A stretch of DNA of 64,000 bases from Ceratodon purpureus (Eukaryota; Streptophyta; Bryopsida; Pseudoditrichales; Ditrichaceae), in assembly GCA_014871385.1 (NCBI GenBank), contig CM026426.1, positions 17,298,183 through 17,362,182 on the forward strand, given 5' to 3'. Made by a program: the position numbers and the translations under genes. Every line of letters begins with the position of its first letter. The first letter of the stretch is position 1. Below the pieces are notes generated by a model. That model had not been told where the DNA came from. It saw only the letters and a program-made list of their open reading frames with translations, and did not search any database. Shown one piece after another: positions 34,901 to 47,209 of the stretch.

Positions 34901-35465
34901 AATTGTACTCGTTACGCTCCAACTGATCTTCCAGTGCTACACATCGAGACCTCAAAGATTCAGATTCGCTCTTCAACATATTAATCTCCTCTGTACTACC
35001 GGCAAGAAGGTCAGCTGAACGCATTGCCCATCTGCTATTTGCAGCATCAAGTTCGGACTTCAGATTGGCAACGGAATTTTGCAAGCCAACCTTTTCACGG
35101 ATACAATCAATCCTTGCCTTTTCTAGCTCTTGTTCCAACCCCACTATTGCATTGTTGGTGCTAACGAGGCGTTTTGTATATCCTAACAGGCCAGATTCGC
35201 CATGACAAAGGAATTCCAAACAACTCTTCAACGTCCCAAACTGCGGTGGCTTCCTAGTGAGTGGATCTGTTGGGTACAAATTTCCATCCAACCACAGATC
35301 CATGTTGGTGGCACCAGATGCTCTCAAGACTTGAAATTCTAATCTGGAGACTTGTTGATCAAGTCGAATCCCTTTCTTGACAATAGATGCGAACTTGCTA
35401 TCAAGAGCTACAGATGCCGTGTATCCACTACCCCTTCCCCTGTTGGCAACATCCTGAAGCGCCAT
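31973..35465 (-). CDS. Gene T: coiled-coil protein with a transposase-like C-terminal half, four exons, two in-frame TAGs
   Basis: Exons on the complement: 35465-34230, 34017-33792, 33642-32567, 32446-31973; all GT-AG, frame kept for 1,004 codons. Start MALQDVANRGRGS; residues about 110-280 form a long coiled coil; then a basic stretch (KTSKGRKRLCGDRD). The second half has HLSADMKTIKCLYGLKHG followed by HSCIYCNQER, and later HALTRMIEKILHMHF and GMEKSHHAAKAANQHH. An Asp followed by a Cys-x2-Cys insert, a His-containing helix and a late Glu recall RNase H-like DDE transposases of the kind that include RAG1 and related families. That placement is inference from layout, not a database match. In-frame TAGs at 33493-33491 and 32743-32741 would each be CAG before a C-to-T change. 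No terminal repeats could be assigned. Confidence 0.6.
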
Positions 35466-36179
35466 CTCTAACAACAAAACTGAGACAATCAAGTGGCCAC
35501 CTGGAAAGAACCCTGTATAGGGCGGGAAAGAATTCTATTTGTAGAACAAAGTCTGGACATGGCTGGGATTTTCCGGGAAACATTTTCATTGGTCTTGTCC
35601 CCAATGGCGGGAAATTTTTACATGTCCACAACAGTACCTTGACCTGTCCACATCTCTCGGCCATTCTGTTGGTGGCAACACACACACACGTGTTGGCACC
35701 ATGTGTACCATATATAATACATTCATGTCTCCACATGACCACATGGTGCCAACATAAATAATCCCAGATTAATGTTGGTGGCAACACCCATGCACATGTT
35801 GGCACCATGTGTACCGTGTATAGTACACTCATGGCCCCGCATGGCCACGCGGTGCCAACATAAACTAATCCCAGTTTAATCCGAATGTACATTTTCCCAA
35901 AAACGATGTATCAAGGTTAAATACATAATATATATGGCTTGATATTTTATTTTATCCCAGGTTCTCATTACTGTTACCAACGCAGTACATGCGGGACAAC
36001 CCAAATGTTGTCAACAAGGCCCACTACTTTCCCACACAGTGCCAACTTCCCCATGGATCCACATTTTGATTGGTCGATGGATTTGATGGCAACTTGCTGC
36101 AAGTACTCAAACTGACCAATTTCTTTGATTTTTGGAAAAGTTTAATTGCATTTCCAAGCCAAAAGTACTGGATACTCCT
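35466..36179. other. Gene T promoter side and junction with the second element copy
   Basis: Beyond the two-copy hairpin repeat (35668-35880) no gene is seen. The left truncation point of the second element copy must lie near 36060-36180, because transposase homology stops there. Confidence 0.5.
35668..35880 (+). repeat. Two-copy tandem repeat with hairpin arms in the gene T promoter
   Basis: A unit of about 107 bp (from TGTTGGTGGCAACAC to TAATCCCAG) occurs twice. In the first copy GTTGGCACCATGTG and CACATGGTGCCAAC form a perfect 14-base inverted pair around a TATATAATACATTC loop; in the second the right arm has two changes. It lies 200-400 bases upstream of the gene T start, so it could be an operator-like site or a former element end. 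Confidence 0.75.
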
Positions 36180-36581
36180 TCACCCAAAATTTTCTCTAAT
36201 GGTTACATCAGGAGTATCCAAGCCAGGCTCTAACTTAACCTTCACATCACGAGGCAGAGGAGTCTGAACAGTAGATGATCTACGAGGAGTTAGAATCTCG
36301 GTAGACGCCTGCATCTGGGACTCTGTAAGACCATAAACTCTGTATCTACCAGGATAAAGGTTTTAGAACTTGTTATCGTCATCATCTTTCTGAGAAACCT
36401 GATCTAGCGTATGTGTAATCTCATTTGTCTCATCATCATAAATCTCTTCCTCTAAACAAACAGTCTCCTCTCTGAAGTGAAATCTGAGGCTAAGGCGTTG
36501 TGCCGTCACAAGTGCCAAGCCATCTTCATCTACACGTACTGTAAATGGAATACCAACACCATGAGCTCTGAGCACGGCCAT
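36180..36581 (-). pseudogene. Transposase N-terminal relic (related to 16408-20185)
   Basis: ATG 36581 (complement) begins MAVLRAHGVGIPFTVRV. After a TAA at 36365-36363 the frame continues with NLYPGRYRVYGLTESQMQAS, LTPRRSSTV and VKVKLEPG, ending at a TGA. The intact transposase has KLCPGKYRLYGLTESVMNAS, LTPRSSSTL and VKVEPG at the same places. The zinc cluster, catalytic core and SWIM finger are absent. The TAA stands opposite a Trp in the intact copy, so the site cannot be explained by one base change from that copy. Confidence 0.75.
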
Positions 36582-37302
36582 GCCTCACACTCTGTCTGCA
36601 GGGAGGTGAGCCATCGCAGGGAGAGAGGATAGTACTTGAGTAAAGAATTTGAAATTCTAGAATGAGAGGAATGTTGCTTAGATTGTCATCAATTTATGCA
36701 ATAGTGTAACTGTCAGGACCCACCTAATTTTCAAAAAAACATAAATGAATGAATGTAGTTCGTTAGGTTAGCTGGCATACCGGTTATTGTTATCATATAG
36801 CCGCCCTTACTGATCGGAACATCATGCTTAGAATTCTACTTGCTCACCTAATTCTCTCTGATTAGTAATTTAGTATTAGCCGTCCAATTAGGCTTAAAGT
36901 AGATTAATGTGATAAATTGAGAACGAATCATAAATGCTAACTTATTAATAATACTGAAAGACAAGAGTACATTGTTTTTTAGAGTACCCAAGATTGAAAT
37001 AGATTTGCCACTAATTATTTTAAAAAACTCTTTGACATCATGCTTGTTATTTTATTTGTTGGACATTTATGATTGTTAGATATGCGCCGTCATTCTTGAT
37101 TTATTTATGACGTGGACTAACTTTTATGTTTGTCCTTTTATCTTTTATTTTTATTTTTAATAAACGTCGTTTCTAATCGAATCTTGTAAAGGAACTGGGC
37201 ATCACATTCAACGTCTTATGCCAGTAGAACACCAATGCCTCTATACTGGAGTCATTCTTATATATTTCTAGCTTTGTATGCAACTACTTCTTTTGATGTG
37301 AC
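36582..37302. promoter_or_regulatory. Divergent promoter region in the second element copy
   Basis: The gap between the divergent transposase relic and basic-protein gene corresponds to 15881-16407 in the first copy. It is AT-rich, with no clear shared motif by eye. Confidence 0.4.
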
Positions 37303-37572
37303 ATGCAAGCTGAGACTAGGAAGAGGAAGAAGAGAGGCAAGTTTTATTACAGTACTAAGAAGCAGTTAGAGGCAAGTAAGATGGGAAGGAAGAAGAAGGA
37401 GAGTTGGTTAGAAATGGCCGGTGTAACGAAGACATTAGATTTCGATAGAGTGGCTGAAACTTCTCAGATGGAGAAAGAAGATGTCGATAGCACAAGGCAA
37501 TATGAGCGTCGAGGGAAGTTGAAGAAATCTGTACCTCAAGAATTATGCTCCAACAATACTGGTGCTAAAGAC
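37303..37572 (+). CDS. Small basic protein, first exon (related to 15482-15880)
   Basis: ATG 37303 opens MQAETRKRKKRGKFYYST and continues through GRKKKESWLEMAGV to NNTGAKD, ending at GTAAGT (37573); reading through the donor gives a stop at 37626. The Lys/Arg-rich start resembles the basic protein next to MT1 and holds the same place beside the transposase and MT genes. Downstream exons were not found before the MT2 start at 38113. Function unknown; a nuclear protein is likely from composition alone. Confidence 0.5.
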
Positions 37573-38112
37573 GTAAGTGACAGCCGCCTCTTTGATATGA
37601 CTTTGAAATGCCATGTACATGATTAGATGTTGGAATGACTCCAATGAGTTTTCAAATGTTAGGTTTGTCCTATCCTACTAGTTAGGTCATAATTCCACCT
37701 AAGATTACACAATCCAGCAATCCCCTCAGCCAGATGGAGAGCTTGCTTTCCAGCGTTGCAGTCTTTGTACAGCCAGGGTCTTTCATTTGAACCTTTTGAT
37801 TTAACATTTTCATGTAGATGGCATCACATCTTGTCTTACCGGATCATCCTACCAGTTAGCTAATTATTTCACCCTAGAATTTAGCTTTTTACATAGTCAA
37901 ACCGTATCAGTAAATTCTCAGCCGCATCCAATTCCAATCCGTTTGCTGAGCAAGTATGTTGTCGCTGCCTTCCTACTTTGGTCGCTGTCTTTACTGTTCA
38001 GAGTTGGTGGGTGTTAAACCTAACGGTCCTTGTGCGCCATTCGTATGTCGTGGCTAACTTCTAGGTCAGGTGCATCTTGCAGGCATCACAAGCCATTGTA
38101 GAAGGAGAAAAC
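37573..38112. other. Spacer before MT2
   Basis: No gene identified. CTTGCAG at about 38078-38084, shortly before the MT2 ATG, may be the end of a 5'-leader intron. Confidence 0.4.
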
Positions 38113-38309
38113 ATGTCTGAAGCCCAAGAGATGCCGGAGCGATGTACGCAGTTGGGCTCCAGGGTGGAGATGGAAGGAGACAACACCGAGACTACAGAAA
38201 ACCGCGATCAAAACAAAGGTGTGTACTCTTTTCCTTGCTGAACTTGTGGGTTCGCAAGAAGATTCATGATTGGGTTGTTAGATACTGGGAGTTCACGTTT
38301 TTACAGCCT

Positions 38310-40960
38310 CCCACTGACATGCCGGTACCGGCAGTTGTTGTGAGGCAAGTATTCTGATGTCTGCGGTTTGTACTTTGTTCGGATTTTAGCTCGCTTACAG
38401 GGTTCCATTTGCACGTTCCATATCTTGAACGTTGCTCAACACTTTAGATAGGCAGTGCTCTCAGTTCTTTTGCGTGCTCTCAGTTGGCAATTGCGGTGCC
38501 TCCGGCGACCTATGTTGGGATTAAAAAAGTTATCCACTGCGTCTTTCTAAAATCTGATCGTAGTATTCTAATATGGTCCTTTCTGAACAAGTACTCAGCC
38601 AACATAAAGGATTCATTAAACAAACACCAAAATGACTAGCTGCAACGGCAATACATGTGAGGTTTTTTGCTGTGCCAAGGTATCGGATACGGGGAGTGGT
38701 ACATGGGTTGAGAGTGTGGCATTGTGGATGGTTTGAGATGATATTCAGAGTGAGTCTGAGTTATCAATGAAGTTAATAGATTTCTAGAACTAGATTGAAT
38801 TCAGGTTGTTACATGCTTTTGTAGTGTCGGATGCATTCAAGTTTGTATCAGGATGCACTCAAGTTGCAAGTATCTTTCTGATCAGCCGTTTTGGAACTCA
38901 TACCATATTCTCATTGTCGTCTTTGTAAAGTACAACTCGGTTAATGTCTGTTCTCTTTGGTTTTCGTCTCTTGAATTCTCCATAATTCACCTTACATAGT
39001 CTGTCTCTCAGGCCAATATCAACTCAGAGATAGTAGAGAATATTTAAATAATGTCACATAATGGTCTGTTTTGTCAAATCTCATGATCGCAAGGGAGCTT
39101 CGTTTTTGGTTTACCTTTTTCCCTGAAGAGTCTGGATGCTCAGAGTCTTTGTCCATTCAAGTTCCAATACGTATGCAGGTTTCTTGCAGGCTGTGTTAGT
39201 CTCCTATTTAGTCTTTATGTGCAACTGTAACAGTCTCCAATTTAGACTGCCGCTGCCGGCACTACGAATTATATTATATCAATTTGCTTCTTTGCCATTT
39301 GATACCTTAGACTTATCCTTATATTAATCACTCGAAAAACTGGTTCGTAGAAAGAGTTGATCGATCCTTAGTTTCCTATTTCAACTAACGGTGCCGGCAC
39401 TCAGAATTCTGTGATACTAATTTACAAATGAGACACCTGTTACCTTCTTGCTTCTCTTCAATTTCTGCTTCGTAAAACAAGTGCCGGTGCCGGCAATAGT
39501 TCTGCAGACTTAAAGTGTACGAAGCTTGAGGATCTCTCGAACTTGTTTAATGCCTGAAAGTGCCGTCAGTCAATCGAGGGCTGTGTTTTTAAGTGGTTTT
39601 CTTGTTGAGTTAAATATGTAATCATGCTTAGTTATTATTAAATTCTCTCTTGAAAAAGTTAGATTGAATGATACTTGTCGTTCCCTTCAACTTGTTTAAT
39701 GACTGCCGGTGCCGGCAGTCAATCACGAGGTATGTTTTTCAATGTGCTTTCACATAAAACAATTTTGTATTCGTGCTTAACCTTGACCTTACCCTTAACA
39801 CTGTTCTTTCCCAGGTAGTGCCGGTGCCGGCAGTTGTTTCAAACATAGAAATGAAGCGAAAAGCTTGCTATTTGGGAGTTAATATTAATGTTCATTAGAG
39901 ATATGTCGAACCCTTGCAGGGAAGTGCCGGCACCGGCAGTGTGCAAGACAACCTATTATGTGTTGCGACGGATATGCTTTCCTTTTCTCTATTGAACTGC
40001 CGGTGCCGGCACTCAATTTTTTATCCTTTGTCTCATTCATGTCCACGGTATTGAACACGGTCTTCGCACTCCAGAGGTCATTAATACTGTCTGTGCAAAC
40101 CAAATGCTTGCTAGAAGAGAAATATTTAGTACGTTGCATGGTGCAAAAGCAGTAAATAAGACGACCCCTGGGAATGATATATTTGTCTCTTATGAAGTGC
40201 TGGTGCCGGCACTTAGAATTTGTGTATTCTTTTACACTCTAATTGATTGTAATATATACCTTGTTTGCTTTCCTGAGGTCACTATTTCATGAGCGGCTAA
40301 TTCACTCTGATTTCTCGAGCGTATGGTTGATGTTTAAGTAGCATAGATGCCTGTAATTCCTCATTATTGTGCTCATATATTTTGTTTTCTCAGGTCCTAG
40401 CATGTCTCTTTGGTGAGTACCTCAATCTTATGGTGGTTGTTTCTGTCTGTTAATTTTTAATGTTTTATAAGTGTTGTGATTATGGCAAAGCTGAGTACTG
40501 AAGTCGATGTTGGAGTAATCGGCTATAGTTTGCAGTAATCTGATGAATGAGTTCTGAAGGCAAGATGTACGGATTGATTATGTGAAAAATTTGCTCTGCA
40601 GGTCGCAACTTGGATCTTTTGGTAATACAGTTTTATGTATTTTTAAAGAATCGACTGCATGCCTTTTGTATTTTTTTTGTTTCAAATGTTGCACCCTACT
40701 CAACTCTGCCGAAAGTTTTGTCAGCTATCGGTTCTTTGATGTACTAGTCCTAATGATAATTGAATTTGTCATCTTATGTAACACCTTGGCTAAACCTGTT
40801 TCTTCAACACCGATGTATTCGTTGAGCTGAGAGCAATGCATAATGATGAGAGCAATGCAGCGTTTGAGCAGAATCCATTTGTTTGTACTGTATTATGCGT
40901 TTGCTCTTTGTAAGTCGTTGTAGCATGTCCATTACACTGCCGGTACCGGCACTTGTTATT
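38310..40960. repeat. TGCCGG..CCGGCA palindromes in MT2 intron 1
   Basis: About ten sites share two 6-base arms TGCCGG/CCGGCA around TG, TA or CA (near 38320, 39248, 39395, 39482, 39707, 39818, 39924, 39998, 40199, 40941). Several extend to AGTGCCGGTGCCGGCACT or ACTGCCGGTGCCGGCAGT. They are unevenly spaced single sites in otherwise AT-rich sequence with little higher-order repetition, unlike the MT1 array. Degenerate copies (GTGCTGGTGCCGGCAC) keep one arm. Confidence 0.85.
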
Positions 40961-42484
40961 TGCGTATTAATTTGCTCTAACATGATCTAAATTGTTTTGC
41001 AGAGAGTTCTCTTAGTGAAGGAAGGTCGCTGAAGGGGAAGGAACCGGAGGAGCCCTAGGCTCCACTATCACGCGCCGAAGTGAAGCAAAAGCTTCACGAA
41101 CTGGTGGTAAAAGAGACAGTTAACACCGCATCGAGGCTGGAGCAGTTGAAGTGGGAGCCTAAATCTAAAGGGCGACTCTTTATTCCTCTGTGCAGAATGA
41201 TTTCTCTACCCGTGGTCAGACCATATTTGAAGAACGATGTCTCCCAGTTAGCTTTTCATTTTACCACCTGCGGATACATGGAGGGGAACGGTTATTTCTA
41301 TGTCGCTATGGAAGACAACAATGGACACGCTGTGGATGTGTCACCATCTATAAGTGCAAAGTGGGGAGAGCTTTGGCACGAGGTCAACAATGACTTTGAG
41401 AATACACTAGTTAATGATCCAGATCTCAGTGTCTTCTGTGACAAGATGTTTATGGTCTGGAATGGGAACTATAGGCTACAAGGTTGGATGCCCATAATCG
41501 AAGAGTACCATTCCCATGACATCGACTGGCACGACAAAGTTGAATGTGTCATTCTTAATCCAAGAAGAGATGTTCCTTCAGTACTCACAGCACTTCACGA
41601 GGTCAATTGGTAAGTAATCTTCAATTGCATGCTAGTATTTAATTGTACTTTCTTCAAGTTCTTGTAACATCTTGACCTGACTGTGTGCTATCATTCACTG
41701 TAGGAGGAATCAAAAATCACATGTAGCCACAAATATTGTGCACAAGTTGTATCGAATTCAGAGAATTGCACCGCAGCCCTTTTCATACTTTGAAAAGCTT
41801 ATTTCTCCAGCTGCAATGGAGAGTTCGAAAAAAAAACAGTCTAGGCCTAAACGAACTTGGTATACACTAACACTGGAGGCATTGAATGCAGTTCTCTATC
41901 AGGTGAGCTTCAAAATTGTGCCAAATGATTTAACTTCTCAATTTATTTTAATAATTAGATTATGTATATTGTTAGGACTAATAACCATGTAAAGTGTCAA
42001 TCAGACCAAGCTTGGAAAGGCAGCAGCCATTACGGAGCGAAGGTTCTGTGAACGATTTCCACAGGCGAAGCGGTGGACAAACAGATCGGTGGACGATTGG
42101 GTTAATAAAACAGTTAAGGCCGCCGAGTCTTCTCTACAGGCAGAGCTCAGAAAATTGCTACCTATTGCTGATCCAATTCACACGCCTCCGTTTCTTGAGC
42201 AGGTGAAGCAGCACTACGAAAAGCTCGATGAGCAGCCGGAGATGCAGCAAGAGAAACTTTGGATGTTCGTCCTATCAGCTATGCCCACTCAAATGAAGAT
42301 TAAGTGGCTACAGCGATGGAATTCTCCAAAGTCTATCCGAGAAGGACACAAGTTCCCAAAAGAGAAATTTGGAGATGCTGTATTTCTTCCCTGGCTCCAT
42401 CGAGCAACGTGGTGGGCGCAAGTAAGTCAATCACCTTTCTTGCTTGTCTTAGGATTGTGGCTTGAAATTCGATAACCCCTTGGT

Positions 42485-44695
42485 TTAAGTGCCGGCACCA
42501 GCACTAGTCAAAGTCACACAGAATCGCAGTCTAAGTCAGGACTTGCTATTTCATCCCAGGTTGCCTTGAACTCAAGTGCCGGTGCCGGCACTTGAATCAT
42601 AGTCAATTGTGAGGAACTTAGATTTGAGTCAGACGAGTAGCTCATGCACCGAATGTGTTGTGTGCTTCTGGGCCCATGCGAAATTAACGAACTTAGGCCA
42701 CTCTAGCTAGGCACTAACTGTCTCCTCCTTTTCAAGTGCCAGCAACGGCATTAGTAATAACTTATATTCTGAGATCTGCGAGATCAGGTTCATGTGTTGG
42801 TGATTGCTTTATGGCTGATGAAGCTTGTGAGACTTAAGGGCATTATGTTTTAAGGGCATTATTTAAGGGCATTATGTTTTAAGTATGAGAGAAAGCTCCT
42901 GCACTTTTTGTTGTGGTCTGAGAATCTCGGTTTATCTTTGTGTGACTTAGGTCATTAAAGGTGCGACTGTCAGGAATTGGTATTCGAATTAGGCAGGTTG
43001 CTCGTTTTCAGAATTTGTTACATGATCACGGGCCTATGCTTGATTCATGAACTTAGCAGCTTTTGGTAGATGGTCTGAATGAGGCATCGACAGTTATCTT
43101 TTGTTTGTGTTGATGAACCATGCCGAATGATAGTCTCACAATTAGTGCTCGTATTTTGCCCTGAACCACGTCAATAAGTCTGTGAGTCATGAGCCTCGTC
43201 CAAGTCTCCGCAATTTTATATTAATTAATCTACAACTTAACTGCCGGTGCCGGCAGTTGATTCATACCTCTGCGATGAGGATTCTTCTTCCAGTTCGGAG
43301 AATACTTCATTTTGCCCTTTATAGGAGGCTCACTTTTATAATGCGAAGGTCAAACTTGTGATAAACTCAACTGCCGGTGCCGGCATTATCGAATGGAATG
43401 TTCTTATCGTGTTTGAAACTTGTTGAGACTGGTAGGATTTTGTGCCATGAATACTTGCGTGGTTTAGAGCAAACGTGCAATTCGTGGTGATCGTGATCAG
43501 TGAAGCGTGGGCAGCTAAACTAGATCACTGCAGAGACGGATCATTCAACCGGACTGCCGTGCTTTTTTATTTTCTTCATTTTTATGTGGGTGTGTTGAGA
43601 CGGTTGCTTGCTGGACGAGCGAGGTAAAGCTCAGAGAGTTCGCTGAATGGTGTCTCTCTTTCTCTCTCTCGCGGTGGAGTGGAGGGTGTGATGGGGAGGA
43701 CCAGTTCAAATTCGACTGTTTGTAGCAGGGTTTTGGGAGTGGGTAGGATCTATGCATTCCGGGGTCACTTCTCTGGGTTAGAACTCGTCGTCTAATTGGG
43801 GAATATCTCAGGTCGCAGCTATTGATCATGCATGAGAGCTCGGCTGATCATGTCTGCAGAGTCACCTTCGAGTATTCTTGCGGTCAGATTCATAGTGGAT
43901 TCGGAGCGGGGGTGCTTTTCATGGTTCAAGTAAAGAGCTTTGTGAACTGAAGAGCTTTGCAGTAGGTGTTCGAGGTGGTTCTTTGCGGAGCCTTGGAAGT
44001 TAAGGGAGTTATACTTGCTGGCATTCGGGTGTCGATATCAGAAGTTAATGCGTAGTTTTAGTCAGGAGTCTGCTTTCTTCTCGTTGCGAAAAACTGCGGG
44101 TTCAAAAATTGGGTCGAATCGTAGTTGGGAGGTCGTCGTGTATTAGTTACAAGCGGAGAGGAAGACGATGTCAGCAGCGGTCAAATTACGGTCTACTGTT
44201 GGACCGTAATTAAGTCGAGGTTTATGTCAAGATTGATTTTTTCTCGTTTGTGAATGATTGGATCAGTTGGAGCAGTTGCCACAGAACCGAGTTCAAATGG
44301 TTAGGTTGTGTCTCCGCCTGTTGTCTTAATGTGTGCCCGTCTGGAGGAAGTCTTGCTGAATGGCTTGGTTTTTGTGTCTTGTCACCATGAGTACTCGCAC
44401 GTTTGCAGGTGTAATGAATTTAGAGCTATCCAGTGAGGTTGTTCTTTGCTTCTTGGTTATGGTGATGCAAACCTCTTGTGACTAACTTTTTAGAAGTCTA
44501 TGGTATCCGTCAATTAGACATTTAGATTTCACTAGTTTTAGGGTAATCAAATGTGATAACTCATAGCCTTAGGCATTTGTTATTAGTTTTAGGCATTAAT
44601 CGGTGGATTAGTTTCATTATTGATGCTAGCTCAATTTTGATTAATAATTCAGATATGTTAGGCTGCAACTCAAGTGCCGGTGCCGGCAATGCTAA
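42485..44695. repeat. TGCCGG..CCGGCA palindromes in MT2 intron 4
   Basis: Six more sites lie in the 2.5-kb intron 42422-44884: AGTGCCGGCACCAGCACT (about 42488), AGTGCCGGTGCCGGCACT (about 42575), AGTGCCAGCAACGGCATT (about 42734), CTGCCGGTGCCGGCAG (about 43241), CTGCCGGTGCCGGCAT (about 43370) and AGTGCCGGTGCCGGCAA (about 44672). The intron has no other gene signal. Confidence 0.85.
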
Positions 44696-47209
44696 ATAGC
44701 AGGATTGAAGCTTGAATTGTTTTTGAAATAGTATGATGAGGAGTACGATTTTATGTGCGCTCTGGATATTAAATTGCATTTCGTATAGGGCCAGTAAAGC
44801 CAAGGTTCCGACTCATGTACGTTTATATAATTGTAACGTTTTATGTCTTTCGAAATACTAACTACGCTTTCACTTTTGCTGCAGCTGGCTACTGAGGCAG
44901 AGGAGTTATTCAACGGATGGATCTCAACGTGACTATCGATTAATCACCTGATGGAGGGTCCCTGATTCCCACAATATTTGACTGGGTTGAAGAAATGCGT
45001 TCCTCATTATGGGACACCGCCTTTTTTTCTGCGTTCACTGGAGAGGACCAAGCTCACAAAAACAAGACAGCTGCACAGCAGCCTGGATTTTAGCACGCAT
45101 TGCGAAGAACGCTTTACAGGTACTTTAAGTATGTTATTTTAAAGCGAAAAGTTGTAAGCAAGGTTCCAGCATTCTTTCCCAATTATCTGGATACTACACA
45201 CCAGGACAGTATGTTTACTCCGGCTATTACAAAGGCGTGGGACTCTTGCCATTACGAAAGTTGCGGATGGTACCTCGACTGTCTGGTGAAGAAGCCCCCA
45301 GCTTTCGATATCGAGCTCCGTGACTCCTTGCAGCCATCGCTAGCAAAGATGCTACTTCCTGCGCCATCAGCCCCTGCATCTGATTCACCGAGCCAAGTGG
45401 TTGCTGCAAACACCAAAGGCAAGGGAAAGGTCACGAAAACCAGAGGGTTATAGAGGAAGGCCATCGAGATAGTGGAAGACGAACAGGAGGAGGATATTGT
45501 AGCACTTGTGGCGGCAACCAGCAAGAAGGACAAGACAACCAACGAAAAGGACAAGGCAACCAACAAGAAGGACGAGGAAACTGTTGCAGAGAAGCGGCCA
45601 TCAGGTCCTATTGGAGCTGCACCTCCTCCACAACCCTTACCAAAGGTTGCATTTACCCCCCCTTCGATGAAATCTATGGCAATGGCAGCCTCAGGGTCCT
45701 CACATGTCCCTACTTCTGAAATCCTCATTATCAACGATTCGTTTCGTGGAATCATGGCGTTCAAGGATAAACACAATCGTTTTCCAGATTTGTGGAACTC
45801 CATGCTTGCTTTCATGACTAGGGTAAGTTCGACTTTTTTCCCTGTAATTATGAGATTGTTATTTGGAACTCAATTAAAGATGGTTTTTCTTATAAAAAAG
45901 TTAAATGAGTTCAGGTTGGAGCAGATCGGGACTTCTATTTCGATGGCAAACGTGTTGTGAAGCCTGCAGTAGACCTCGTCATTGCCGACTTTCCAGATGG
46001 ATTGCATGTCCCTGGTATCTCCTTGGCAGCAAATGAAGTTCCACCTTGGAATGAAACTGTCCAAGACTTCATCCGGTACACTGTGGGTTTCTGTGGGGGT
46101 TATCTACATGACGATGGTGCCAGCTTATTTTCTACCCGGACAGTGTCAATGTTGGCAAAGAGATTTCAAAATATTTTAAGAAGAACAGACTTACGTTGAA
46201 GAGGGGGTGGACCATCATCAACTCTCTTCATCTTGCTCACCCACTGGATCCCTCAGAATACGTAAGTCACCTTTTATTTTCTGATAGTTCTTGAATAGGT
46301 CTACTTTTAATTTATGAGTTCAAAATCTCTCACGTTACTTATTGACTCACATTGCAGACTCTGAAGTTCAAAGCAATGCTTTGTGTGCAATCATCAGAGG
46401 ATTCCACCAAACAGAAGCCAATAGAGTTAGTGATCACAATTGATTCTCGCTTTCTGAATATCAATCTGAGGAAAGATGATGTCCTTCTTAATGTCGTAAC
46501 AGCTGAGACGGCACTGAAGAGGAAGGCAGATGCAAAGTTCTGGAGAGGGCCGAAAGAGAAATCGGAGGCACTGGTGCAACTCCTTATTAGTGGAGTTTGC
46601 CCGCAAACTCGTCGCAGACCTGACCGCTGGCACAGGTGAATTTTGGAATTCATTGTCCACATTTTTTATTTTCGCATGAAATATTTTCTAGTATCTAAAA
46701 CTCAGTTTGCTTGTCTTCAGGGAATTCTATTAGGACTGCGAGGTCGGTCAACAAGCACATTGTTGCTTTGGAGCTAGACATGGCCCTTTTTGATGAGGTT
46801 CTCCAACCTCTCCACGAAGGTGCAATGAGAGTCTTGGAGAAACAGTCTCACAACGACGACAAAGATGAAGAATTGCCAGATGAAGATGAGGTTAATCTAT
46901 GTGAGTAAGTCGAATTCAGTAACTAGTAACTTCAGTATTTCATTTCTTCTAAAATCCAGTTGAGTAATTTTACTAAATACTTTCTTGTCATTCAGTCTGA
47001 AGACCGCGAGTACTTGCTGGACCTATGCTTCACCATGGAGCTCGCATTTTGAACTTCCATGTTACGCTGAGAAAGCAGCGTGTCGTTATGCAGAAGAATC
47101 TTCAAATAGTTCAAGCGCGTCTTCTAGCCCTCGGAGAAATTATGACCCCAGAGTATTGTATCTCATAGATGATATTGCTGAAGAAAGTGAGGACGAGTTC
47201 AATCCTTAG

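Larger units (their letters stand above)
38113..47209 (+). pseudogene. MT2: second ParB-methyltransferase fusion gene, multiply broken
   Basis: Exons: 38113-38218, 41003-41609, 41704-41902, 42005-42421, 44885-45822, 45915-46261, 46358-46635, 46721-46900 and probably 46996-47209. The first is MSEAQEMPERCTQLG. It matches MT1 throughout: GRLFIPLCRMISLPVVRPYL and VWNGNYRLQGW in the ParB-like part; IKWLQRWNS in the middle; DLVIADFPDG as motif IV; FWRGPKEK; ADLTAGTG as motif I; IVALELD after it. In-frame stops: TAG 41056, TGA 44930, TGA 44963, TAG 45091, TAG 45451. Frameshifts lie near 44970, 46121-46132 and 46581-46592. Two MT1 introns are absent, one precisely (TTTACAGGTACTTT near 45108). The C-terminal exon frame is unclear. 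Clearly derived from a working relative of MT1, but not intact here. Confidence 0.75.
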
